A DNA stretch of 6,528 bases from Neptuniibacter sp. (GTDB taxonomy: Bacteria > Pseudomonadota > Gammaproteobacteria > Pseudomonadales > Balneatricaceae). Under the pieces are notes generated by a model. It was not told the DNA's origin, ran no database searches, and worked only from the letters and a program-made list of their open reading frames with translations. Of the stretch, positions 1-5,630 are shown piece after piece. The position numbers and the translations under genes were made by a program. Every line of letters begins with the position of its first letter. Within the stretch, counting starts at the first letter, position 1. The stretch spans positions 1 to 6,528 of the forward strand of contig JAIBDV010000175.1 in the NCBI GenBank assembly GCA_024686055.1, given 5' to 3'.

Positions 1-273
1 GAGCTGTCGCTGTGTGGTGAAATGGCTTCCGACCCTGCCGCCGCCCTGCTGTTGCTGGGGCTGGGCTTCAAACAGCTCAGCCTGGCCGCGCATCAGATCC
101 CCAAAATCAAATGGCTGATCCGCTCGGTCACTCAACACCAGGCTGCCAGCCTGGTGCAGGAATGCCTGTTGATGAGCAGCGCCAGCGACGTTCGCCGCCA
201 TACCGAAACCGCCCTGGCCGAACTCGGCCTCAGCCGGCTGGCCAAAGGCGGCGAGCTACCCGTAAAAAAATAA
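1..273 (+). CDS. ptsP: PtsP, nitrogen-PTS enzyme I (C-terminal end, partial)
   Basis: This is the last 90 residues of a phosphoenolpyruvate-protein phosphotransferase; the frame is open from base 1 and the start lies outside the window. PtsP takes phosphate from PEP and passes it to NPr (PtsO) and on to EIIA-Ntr in the cytoplasm, a regulatory relay for nitrogen and potassium status. The visible part is the end of the PEP-binding barrel: CGEMASDP (residues 5-12 of the fragment), whose Cys corresponds to the catalytic-acid Cys of enzyme I, then LLLLGLGFKQLS and IPKIKWLIR. The tail (VRRHTETALAELG and a Gly-Gly shortly after) fits PtsP better than sugar-PTS PtsI, from recalled family sequences. 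The GAF domain that separates PtsP from PtsI would lie upstream, so PtsI is the alternative. No T-rich terminator follows; REP-like palindromes begin 29 bases after the stop. Confidence 0.85.
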   Translation, partial: ELSLCGEMASDPAAALLLLGLGFKQLSLAAHQIPKIKWLIRSVTQHQAASLVQECLLMSSASDVRRHTETALAELGLSRLAKGGELPVKK

Positions 274-302
274 CCCGACGATAGAGCCTTATAACAGCCA
301 GC

Positions 303-370
303 CTCTCCCGCAAACGCGGGAGTCCCTGAACGGGCTCAAATACGCCCCGTCTCTCCCGCGAACGCGGGAG
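303..370. repeat. Pair of REP-like palindromes between convergent genes
   Basis: Two copies of CTCTCCCGCRAACGCGGGAG lie at 303-322 and 351-370 in the same orientation, 48 bases apart start to start. They differ at one base (AAAC versus GAAC loop). Each makes a perfect 7-bp stem (CTCCCGC/GCGGGAG) with a 4-base loop. A weaker dyad (ACGGG / CCCGT) sits between them. The pair lies between the stops of ptsP (+) and the small leftward gene, a typical place for REP elements, where they can block exonucleases or attenuate read-through. Neither copy is followed by a T-run, so they are not classical intrinsic terminators. That this is a dispersed genomic family is inference, because only this pair is visible. 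Confidence 0.7.
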
Positions 371-420
371 CCCATAACCGCCAAGCCCTGGCAGAACCCT
401 CGATCATTGTGGATACTCCA

Positions 421-762
421 CTACCCCAACTGGTCCACCATCACCGCATTGGAGTACACCAGCGCACCATCATCGGCCCGGTGACCGACCAGAAAAAACT
501 GGCCACGTTCGAAATCCTTACGCATATACACATGGAAATGGCAGTCATCCAGTTCGCCACTGTCCTCCAGATCCAGTTCAAGGCTCGCCACATCCACCGG
601 AATTTCCATCTCTCGCTCGGCCTGGCGCTGGGCCAGCACGGTTTCAGCCTGCTCCAGCTGCAAATGTATTTCATCACTGACATGGAAATGGATATGCCCC
701 ATCGGCATTGATTTATGCTCACCTGGCGGCTTGCACCAGGCATCCAGGGTAAAGGTATTCAT
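421..762 (-). CDS. Conserved-looking small hypothetical protein with two HFHV motifs
   Basis: A 113-residue protein that I do not recognise. The start at 762 is well supported: the upstream minus strand reads GGGAGGT, five bases before ATG. The protein is soluble, with no signal peptide or membrane segment. Two strand-like segments share an HFHV core: GHIHFHV at residues 22-28 and CHFHVYMR at 74-81. Between them lie a predicted helix (about 33-52, rich in Gln, Glu, Ala) and an acidic stretch (LELDLEDSGELDD, 61-73). The alternating histidines could bind metal or simply be exposed strand residues. Near the C terminus, FFLVGHRADDGALVYSNAV looks like a beta hairpin. It converges on ptsP and is divergent from lysR with a 272-bp gap, so it is probably its own transcription unit. 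Function unknown. Confidence 0.75.
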   Translation of the reverse strand: MNTFTLDAWCKPPGEHKSMPMGHIHFHVSDEIHLQLEQAETVLAQRQAEREMEIPVDVASLELDLEDSGELDDCHFHVYMRKDFERGQFFLVGHRADDGALVYSNAVMVDQLG

Positions 763-1034
763 CGTTACCTCCCGTTCTAATCGCCACAGCCCGGCGCTGG
801 CAGAACGCTGATCAGCGACCGCAAACTGCTGATTAATAAAACACCACTCAAGGCAAGTATAGACCGATCGTCCGGTATTGATCTGGGGCGGTTCTGACGC
901 GAAAAGTAGCGATCAACGGTTAGACAGGCTGTACAGCACCCTGGCGGCCGGTACAATGAACGTTCACCGGCATGATAACTATTCAGTATTAACCCAGCCG
1001 CCAACCCACGCAGAGATTATCAAGGGAAACCACC
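763..1034. promoter_or_regulatory. Divergent intergenic region with candidate promoters for the small gene and lysR
   Basis: This gap must hold both start regions. For the leftward gene the minus strand has a -10-like TATACT (856-861 on the plus strand, reading AGTATA) with no convincing -35. For lysR a -10-like TACAAT lies at 952-957, also with a poor -35, and an AAGGGA ribosome site at 1022-1027, seven bases before the ATG. Four GATC sites occur. The 12-mer CCGGTATTGATC at 872-883 occurs again exactly at 2341-2352 in the lysR/glxA gap. The promoter calls are tentative. Confidence 0.35.
975..988 (+). promoter_or_regulatory. Candidate LysR-type operator upstream of lysR
   Basis: ATAACTATTCAGTA lies 46-59 bases before the lysR start and contains the T-N11-A spacing (T976, A988) typical of LysR-type sites. 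The same 14 bases recur exactly at 2181-2194 downstream of the gene, and a near copy (TAACTATTGAG) at 2474-2484. The dyad is imperfect. Autoregulation by the adjacent LysR protein is inference. Confidence 0.35.
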
Positions 1035-1964
1035 ATGAACAGCCGTCAGCTGGAAGCCTTTCAGGCCGTGATGAATGCGGGCTCCATGAGCGATGCCGCA
1101 CGTCTGATGTCGATCTCGCAACCGGCGGTCAGCCGTCTGATCAAAGATCTTGAGCAGACGCTGGGGTTTAAACTGTTTCTGCGTCAGAACGGCCGTCTCT
1201 ACCCTACCCCCGGTGCCCATCGCTTTCACCAGGAAGTTGAGCGCCACTTTGTCGGTATCGACCGCCTGCAACAGACCGTCGAAGAGATTCGCGGGATGAA
1301 AAGTGGCACCCTGCGTCTGGCCGTGATGCCCGCGCTGGCCAGCAGCCTGATGCCCGCCATCCTCAGCAGTTTTTTGCGGCCGGAGCCGGAGCTATCCGTC
1401 AGTTATGCCAGCCTGCCTTCGGCAGATATCGCCCACCGGGTTGCCGGGCAGCAGTTTGATCTGGGGGTGGTGGCCTTGCCGGTCAAAGCAGAAGAAGTTC
1501 AGTATGGCCCCTGCTTCACCACCGACTGTCGGCTGATTGCGCCACGCGGCCACCGTTTTGGTCAGCACGAACGTATCGATATCAGCCAGCTCGACCGCGA
1601 ACCCTTTATTCAGGTCGGCCACCCCCACGACAGCAGCCGCCGTCAGCTGGAGCTGGCATTCAAAGATCAGCTGGTCCGCCCTGAGCAGCGGATGGACACC
1701 CCGGACTTTCACACCGCCGTGCCACTGGTTGAACAGGCACTGGGGGTGGCGCTGGTTGATCCGTTCAGCGCCCGCAGCTATGCCGAGCGTGAAGGGGTCA
1801 GCTGCTATTTCGATCCGGCCATCCCGTTCTCGTTTGGTATTGTGCTGCCCAACCGGCGCACGCCGAACCTGCTGGTCGAACGCTTTATCGACCACCTGGA
1901 ATCGCAACTGATCAGGCTGATGCCGCTGCAGCCAATTGAACCGAACCAGGTGCTGCGTAACTGA
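1035..1964 (+). CDS. LysR-family transcriptional regulator, OccR/NocR-like
   Basis: A full-length LysR-type regulator of 309 residues. The N-terminal winged helix spans about residues 3-60, with the HTH core at 18-40 (DAARLMSISQPAVSRLIKDLE). A linker helix follows, then the effector-binding domain from about residue 91 (GTLRLAVMPALASSLMP). The pattern RQ.EAF.AVM in the first residues, LIKDLEQ, EVER.FVGIDR and GTLR.AVMPALA matches, from memory, the OccR/NocR branch, which responds to opines, arginine or related amino acids. The actual ligand cannot be read from sequence. The start ATG is preceded by AAGGGA at good spacing. The gene is divergent from the small unknown gene and converges on a GlxA/AraC regulator. 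Its position two genes from astC suggests, but does not prove, control of arginine/ornithine use. A T-N11-A site repeated on both sides of the gene may be its operator. Confidence 0.95.
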   Translation: MNSRQLEAFQAVMNAGSMSDAARLMSISQPAVSRLIKDLEQTLGFKLFLRQNGRLYPTPGAHRFHQEVERHFVGIDRLQQTVEEIRGMKSGTLRLAVMPALASSLMPAILSSFLRPEPELSVSYASLPSADIAHRVAGQQFDLGVVALPVKAEEVQYGPCFTTDCRLIAPRGHRFGQHERIDISQLDREPFIQVGHPHDSSRRQLELAFKDQLVRPEQRMDTPDFHTAVPLVEQALGVALVDPFSARSYAEREGVSCYFDPAIPFSFGIVLPNRRTPNLLVERFIDHLESQLIRLMPLQPIEPNQVLRN

Positions 1965-1983
1965 TAAGAACCACTGCGATCCG

Positions 1984-2194
1984 CTGTGTATAGTTTGGTG
2001 CATAAGCAGGTATATACACAGTGAATCTGGTATTTTAATCCTTGATCAGCATGCCTGATCATTTATTGAACAGCGCGCTGTAAGTCTTGCTATATAAAGC
2101 TCTCAGCGCTCTACCTTCAGCTGATCAACAGAGTTACAAACCTTATCTGTGGATAAAATACGGCCCGGATCAATCTGTGAATAACTATTCAGTA
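1984..2194 (+). repeat. Diverged direct repeat, copy A (offset 292 bp to copy B)
   Basis: Five blocks of this unit align with copy B at exactly 292 bp, with no net indel: CTGTGTATAGTT at 1984; TGATCA at 2056; AACAGCGCGCTGTA at 2069, followed by GCTAT; GTTACA and TCTGTGGATAA over 2133-2156; and ATAACTATTCAG at 2181. Between blocks the identity falls to near background. Blocks 2069-2093 match copy B at 19 of 25 positions, and 2131-2160 at roughly two thirds. Confidence 0.65.
2043..2061. repeat. Perfect 7-bp inverted repeat downstream of lysR
   Basis: TGATCAG and CTGATCA flank a 5-base centre (CATGC) and are followed by TTTATT. It lies 79 bases after the lysR stop. It could fold in RNA as a weak terminator or act as a DNA dyad. 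The stem is AT-rich and the T-run is short, so termination is uncertain. Its right arm contains the TGATCA shared with the downstream direct-repeat copy. Confidence 0.4.
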
Positions 2195-2275
2195 ATGATG
2201 AAAAACCGGCCGGTTAAATGACCTGCATCAACAACCCACTTCCAGGTCAAATTCCTTCCCTGAATCTCTAACACC

Positions 2276-2486
2276 CTGTGCATAGTTCTGTGAATACAAC
2301 TGAATAACCGGGTATGAAAGCCACGCGGTTACAGCCAGAACCGGTATTGATCAAATTTTAAACAGCGCACTGTATGCACCGCTATTGCTGCAGATCAGAC
2401 AGCCACCCCAAGACTGCCCACCGTTTTACACAACGATTCTGTGTATAACTTTACTTCCAGCTACAGCTGGGGGTAACTATTGAGCA
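2276..2486 (+). repeat. Diverged direct repeat, copy B
   Basis: The partner of the unit at 1984-2194. The matching blocks are CTGTGCATAGTT (2276), TGATCA (2348), AACAGCGCACTGTA followed by GCTAT (2361-2385), TTTTACA and TCTGTGTATAA (2424-2448), and GTAACTATTGAG (2473-2484). Similarity is not visible after about 2486, before the stop of the leftward regulator. An 81-bp spacer separates the two copies. Confidence 0.65.
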
Positions 2487-2529
2487 GGGTATTTTATCTG
2501 CACTGGCCAATATGAGCGGGCGATACTGA

Positions 2530-3576
2530 TTATTGCGGGCTGGAATGGCCAAACTTCGGCTGCAAACGGCGGGTAGACGCCAGCGGGTTATGGCTGCGTC
2601 GTTCTTCACGGGGGGTCAGCTGATAATGATTACGGTAGGCGGTACTGAAATAACTGGCGCTGGCAAAACCACAGCGGCGGGCCACATCCAGCACCGCCAG
2701 CTCGGTGGTTCTTAATAACTGCCGGGCCTGCTCCAGTCGCAGCTCCAGATAATACTGTGACGGCACCTGGTCCAGCTGCTTCTTAAACAGCCGCTCCAGG
2801 TGACGACGGGATACGCCAACATGGTGGGCCAGATCATCGGAACTGAGTGGCTCTTCCAGATTGGCCTCCATCAGCTCCACCGCTTCCACCAGCTTGGGAT
2901 GACTGCCCGCCCCCAGCCGACTGCGCAACGGCACCCGCTGGGGTTCTTCACCACCACGAATCCGCTCACACACCAGCTGTTCAGAAATCTGCGACGCCAG
3001 CGCAGCGTCCTGCTGGCCGATCAGATGCAGCATCATATCCATCGCCGCGGTGCCACCCGAGCAGGTATAACGATCCCGGTCGATCTCGAACAGATTGGCG
3101 CTGACATGGGTCTGCGGGAAGGCATCGCGCAGCTGATTCATATCCCACCAGTGTATAGTGGCGCGGTAACCGTCGAGCAAACCCGCCCGGGCCAGCAGAT
3201 AGGAACCGGTGCCTACCCCTCCCATTGCCTGCCCGGCACGGGGCTTCTGCCGTAACCAGCGCGTCAGCACCTCACCGGCCGCCTCATCCAGCGGACTGGC
3301 CGCACAGATAAACAGGGTATCGATCGAGCCCAGCTCGGCCAGCGACAGGTCAGCCTGTACTGAGACCCCGCAGCTGCTGCGCACCGGCTGGCCGTCAATA
3401 CTGACCACCGTGGTATCAAACAGCGGCTGCGGCGACAGGTTATTAGCCAGCGTCAGCGGCTCCAGTCCGGCCGAAAATGACACCAGCGAAAACTGCGGCA
3501 GCAACACAAACACATAGCGCAACGCCCGCCGTGGTGACGCGGCGGAAGCGGTTTTAGGTGATGTCTGGCTCAGCAT
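2530..3576 (-). CDS. GlxA-family AraC-type regulator, ArgR/GbdR-like
   Basis: A 348-residue transcription factor with an N-terminal DJ-1/PfpI (glutamine-amidotransferase-like) domain (about 18-185) and two C-terminal AraC helix-turn-helix motifs (about 245-266, SSDDLAHHVGVSRRHLERLF; and 294-324, including CGFASASYFSTAYRN and TPREER). The segment HPKLVEAVELMEANLEEPL through VPSQYYLELRLEQARQLL closely resembles, from memory, ArgR of Pseudomonas aeruginosa, the activator of arginine uptake and catabolism. The glycine-betaine regulator GbdR is the other close type. The nucleophile-elbow position reads GGVGTGSYLLA, with Gly where enzymatic relatives carry Cys, so the domain is likely a ligand sensor. 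Start: ATG 3576 has a weak GAG upstream and gives an N terminus of normal length; ATG 3597 and TTG 3612 are in frame but have no ribosome site. It is divergent from astC, a natural target. Confidence 0.92.
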   Translation of the reverse strand: MLSQTSPKTASAASPRRALRYVFVLLPQFSLVSFSAGLEPLTLANNLSPQPLFDTTVVSIDGQPVRSSCGVSVQADLSLAELGSIDTLFICAASPLDEAAGEVLTRWLRQKPRAGQAMGGVGTGSYLLARAGLLDGYRATIHWWDMNQLRDAFPQTHVSANLFEIDRDRYTCSGGTAAMDMMLHLIGQQDAALASQISEQLVCERIRGGEEPQRVPLRSRLGAGSHPKLVEAVELMEANLEEPLSSDDLAHHVGVSRRHLERLFKKQLDQVPSQYYLELRLEQARQLLRTTELAVLDVARRCGFASASYFSTAYRNHYQLTPREERRSHNPLASTRRLQPKFGHSSPQ

Positions 3577-3950
3577 GATCTCGGGCTCATAATACATCCA
3601 GTAGGGGGACAAACCGCGTCGAGCGTCTGCCAGTAATCCAGCGCCCGCCTGTTAACCGGCGGCCCTGTACACAACTTTAGTCGATCCAGCGCCACCATAA
3701 TCGAAAACCGCCAGCCCCGGAAGTAACCCCGGTGCCCAACCGCCCCATAAGTGGCCTGGTGGTGAAATTTCCGGTCGCCTGAGTAGAGTTTTACCGCTGT
3801 CGCCCCTGACAACCATCACACATAATGCCAGCATGCCAGCCAACGCTGCCCGGTCTGCTGCCAGTTACCCATCCAGAATGGCGTAGCTTTCAGCCCCATG
3901 ACCCTCTAAGCTGCGGCACCTTAAACGGCCTTTATTTTCAGGAGTAAACG
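3577..3950. promoter_or_regulatory. Divergent regulatory region between the GlxA-type regulator and astC
   Basis: About 370 bp without a credible gene; the short frames here have no recognisable content. It must hold the promoters of both divergent genes. The clearest element is the astC ribosome site AGGAG at 3940-3944, six bases before its ATG. A -10-like CATAAT lies at 3821-3826 (+) without a good -35. CTGTACACAACTTTA at 3665-3679 matches CTGTGTATAACTTTA at 2439-2453 at 12 of 15 positions, with all three differences being transitions. It could be a shared regulator site. No sigma-54 or strong sigma-70 promoter is obvious. Confidence 0.4.
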
Positions 3951-5159
3951 ATGACTGAACTGACCCGTAGTACCTTCGACAAAGTGATGGTGCCAAACTA
4001 CAACCCACAGCCAATGATTCCAGTGCGTGGTGACGGTGCGCGTGTATGGGATCAGGATGACAACGAGTTCATCGACTTTGCCGGTGGTATCGCGGTAAAT
4101 GTCGTCGGTCATAACCACCCGCGTCTGGTCGCAGCCATCAAAGCCCAGGCCGACAAACTGTGGCACCTGTCCAACGTTTACACCAATGAACCCGCGCTGG
4201 CGCTGGCGTCCAAGCTGACGGAAGCAACCTTTGCCGACAAAGTGTTCTTCTGTAACTCCGGCGCTGAAGCCAACGAAGCGGCCTTCAAGCTGATTCGTAA
4301 ATACGCTTACGACAACTTCGGCCCAGAGAAAAACGAGATCATCTCGTTCACCAAATCGTTCCACGGCCGTACGCTGTTCACCGTCTCTGTCGGTGGCCAG
4401 CCTAAATACCGTGAAGGTTTCGAACCGGCACCGGGCGGCATCACTCACGTACCGTTCAACGATATCGAAGCGCTGAAAGCGGCGATCTCCGACAACACCT
4501 GTGGTGTAGTCATGTAGCCAATCCAGGGCGAAGGCGGTGTCATCCCGGCTGATCCTGAATTCGCCAAAGCAGTACGCGAGCTGTGTGACCAGCACAACGC
4601 CCTGCTGGTATTCGATGAAGTCCAGACCGGCATGGGCCGTAGCGGCCACCTGTACGCTTACCAGGCACTGGGCGTAACCCCAGACGTACTGACCAGCGCC
4701 AAAGCACTGGGCGGCGGCTTCCCGATCGGTGCCATGCTGGTATCTGACAAGTGTGCACCAAGCCTGGGCTTCGGCACCCACGGCTCCACCTACGGCGGCA
4801 ACCCGCTGGGCTGTGCCGTTGCCAACGAAGTCATCGACATCGTCAACACGCCGGAAGTTCTGAACGGCGTCAGCGAAAAAGCAGACCGTCTGATCGCGGG
4901 CCTGAACAAGATCAACGCCAAACACGGCATCATCAAAGAAATCCGCAACAGCGGCCTGCTGATCGGTGCTGAGCTGATCGAAGCATGGCACGGCAAAGCA
5001 GGCGAGTTTAACAAAGCCGCCCACGCCAACGGCCTGATGATGCTGGTTGCCGGCCCGAACGTACTGCGGATGACGCCATCGCTGATCATCACCGATGAAG
5101 AGATCGACGCTGGTCTGGCAATTCTGGAAAAAGCGGTTGATCAGGTTATGGCGGGCTGA
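3951..5159 (+). pseudogene. astC: Succinylornithine/acetylornithine aminotransferase, interrupted by an in-frame TAG
   Basis: The frame encodes a PLP-dependent class-III aminotransferase of 402 codons, near the family norm of about 405. AstC transfers the amino group of N2-succinylornithine (or acetylornithine) to 2-oxoglutarate in arginine catabolism, and also does the ArgD biosynthetic step in some bacteria. Visible motifs are FIDFAGGIAVN (40-50), SGAEANEAA (103-111), SFHGRT (136-141), FDEVQTG (221-227, with Asp222 facing the pyridine nitrogen), SAKALGGG (249-256, with Lys251 as the Schiff-base lysine) and THGSTYGGNPL. Codon 189 (4515-4517) is TAG where the family has the Glu of EPIQGEGG, as if GAG had become TAG. 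Everything after stays in frame. The truncated 188-residue product would lack Asp222 and Lys251 and be inactive; the internal ATG at 4632 has no ribosome site. ArgD is the naming alternative. No ast operon genes follow; a terminator closes the unit. Confidence 0.9.
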
Positions 5160-5205
5160 ATAAGCCGGTTGTAACGGCACGGAATTAATCCGTTGTTGTG
5201 TTTTT

Positions 5206-5231
5206 AAGGGCCCTGCGGGCCCTTTTCTTTT
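5206..5231 (+). terminator. Intrinsic terminator of astC
   Basis: A perfect 8-bp stem (AAGGGCCC / GGGCCCTT) with a TGC loop, followed by TTCTTTT. It begins 46 bases after the astC stop. The GC-rich stem and the T-rich tail are both present, so rho-independent termination is well supported. It marks astC as a single-gene transcription unit. Confidence 0.92.
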
Positions 5232-5260
5232 GTCTGAATAAAAGTCCCAGCACTGTACAC

Positions 5261-5307
5261 AGCGCCTGTTGTCCTGGCGCTCCCTGTGGGACCGGTGTCC
5301 TCACCGG
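5261..5307. repeat. Two adjacent hairpin-forming inverted repeats
   Basis: AGCGCC / GGCGCT (5261-5266 and 5276-5281, 9-base loop) is followed by CCGGTG / CACCGG (5292-5297 and 5302-5307, 4-base loop). A small TCCC-TGT-GGGA dyad lies between them. They sit between the astC terminator and the toxin-antitoxin promoter and carry no T-run. They may be a REP-like element or the edge of the acquired module. CAGCGCCTGT at 5260 recurs at 6028, beyond the toxin gene, which may be chance. Confidence 0.4.
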
Positions 5308-5338
5308 GAAGGATCGAAGTGCGCAATCACCAGACCGC

Positions 5339-5380
5339 TGGTCACTATAACGTTGTAGCGCTATGATGTTGTAATGCTAT
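5339..5380 (+). promoter_or_regulatory. Toxin-antitoxin promoter overlapping a 16-bp direct repeat operator
   Basis: A sigma-70-like promoter reads TGGTCA (5339-5344), 17 bases, TATGAT (5362-5367). Overlapping it are two 16-bp direct repeats, CTATAACGTTGTAGCG (5345-5360) and CTATGATGTTGTAATG (5361-5376), identical at 12 of 16 positions, with a third partial CTAT at 5377. Tandem sites spaced about 1.5 turns apart over the -10 are what ribbon-helix-helix antitoxins use for autorepression, so this is the likely operator. The ribosome site AAGGGGG follows at 5382-5388. Confidence 0.6.
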
Positions 5381-5396
5381 CAAGGGGGTGTAAGTT

Positions 5397-5630
5397 ATGG
5401 GTAACCTGTCAAAACGTTCAACTGTCTACTTCGAACCAACAATACATCAGGCACTAAAGATGCGGGCTGCTTCATCTCATGTATCTGTTTCTGAGCTCAT
5501 TGATGAAGCGGTGCGTCTGCTTATGAGAGAAGACCAAGAAGATCTGAGGGCTATTTCAGAGCGCGCAGGGGAGCCTGAAATCAGTTATGAAGCATTGCTA
5601 AACAGCCTGAAGCAAGATGGAAAAATATAA
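5397..5630 (+). CDS. Ribbon-helix-helix antitoxin (RelB/CopG-like)
   Basis: A 77-residue antitoxin of a type II toxin-antitoxin pair. The N-terminal half is a ribbon-helix-helix DNA-binding fold: strand KRSTVYF (6-12), helix HQALKMRAASSH (18-29), turn VSVS, helix ELIDEAVRLLMRED (33-46). The acidic C-terminal half (47-77, including EISYEALLNSLKQDGKI) would wrap and neutralise the toxin. The start has AAGGGGG eight bases upstream. Its stop overlaps the toxin start by 14 bases, a normal coupled arrangement. The dimer probably represses its own promoter through the 16-bp direct repeats just upstream. The gene is clearly lower in GC than ptsP, lysR and astC, which fits horizontal acquisition. Confidence 0.9.
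   Translation: MGNLSKRSTVYFEPTIHQALKMRAASSHVSVSELIDEAVRLLMREDQEDLRAISERAGEPEISYEALLNSLKQDGKI

Larger units (their letters stand above)
1984..2448 (-). other. Cluster of DnaA-box-like sites (CTGTGNATA series)
   Basis: Six same-strand copies of CTGTGNATA occur at 1984, 2147, 2175, 2276, 2288 and 2439. Three extend to TGTGNATAA (2148-2156, 2176-2184, 2440-2448), the complement of the DnaA-box consensus TTATNCACA. The one at 2148 is the high-affinity form TTATCCACA. The other three differ from the consensus at one base. A reversed copy, TATACACAG, lies at 2013-2021. Three perfect 9-mers in about 565 bp compares with roughly 0.02 expected by chance under equal base frequencies. DnaA binding is inference; another regulator with a TGTG half-site is possible. 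Confidence 0.5.
1965..2529. other. 565-bp non-coding region between convergent lysR and glxA-type genes
   Basis: No credible coding frame is seen on either strand. The region is visibly richer in A+T than the flanking genes. It holds seven GATC sites (1978, 2044, 2057, 2123, 2168, 2349, 2393), where about two would be expected at equal base frequencies. It also holds a diverged direct duplication, a series of CTGTGNATA motifs, and dyads at 1984-2021 and 2043-2061. Both flanking genes end here, so no promoter is needed, and no strong intrinsic terminator is visible for either gene. The density of repeated structure suggests a protein-binding array, a DnaA-titration locus, or an untranslated RNA. 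These are inferences. Confidence 0.7.

Noticed and set aside
303..370. Minimal CRISPR array (two palindromic repeats with a spacer)
   Set aside because: Only two 20-bp units, a 28-base spacer that itself contains a dyad, and no cas genes. REP-like elements between convergent genes explain it better.
1392..2003. A 203-residue leftward frame overlapping the 3' half of lysR
   Set aside because: Low-complexity content typical of an antisense shadow (many Gln, His and Arg) and no family similarity; the LysR frame on the other strand is unambiguous.
1965..2529. Chromosomal or plasmid replication origin
   Set aside because: DnaA-box-like sites are present, but no dnaA, dnaN, mnmG, rpmH or rep gene is nearby and no AT-rich 13-mer array is obvious, so only a DnaA-binding cluster is proposed.
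2533..3517. Several rightward frames of 60-151 residues inside the GlxA-type regulator
   Set aside because: They lie opposite a gene with clear domain motifs and show no family features; antisense shadows.
3570..3843. Small leftward frames of 63 and 80 residues between the GlxA-type gene and astC
   Set aside because: No ribosome site or recognisable sequence pattern, and they overlap the divergent control region. Treated as chance frames.
4632..5159. Independent gene for the C-terminal part of the aminotransferase
   Set aside because: No ribosome site precedes ATG 4632, and the product would lack the N-terminal half of the fold and the FDEVQTG aspartate. It is the downstream fragment of the interrupted astC.
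3921..5180. A 419-residue open frame antisense to the whole of astC
   Set aside because: It has no recognisable domain, mirrors the codon bias of the aminotransferase on the other strand, and lacks its own ribosome site. It is a shadow of a real gene.
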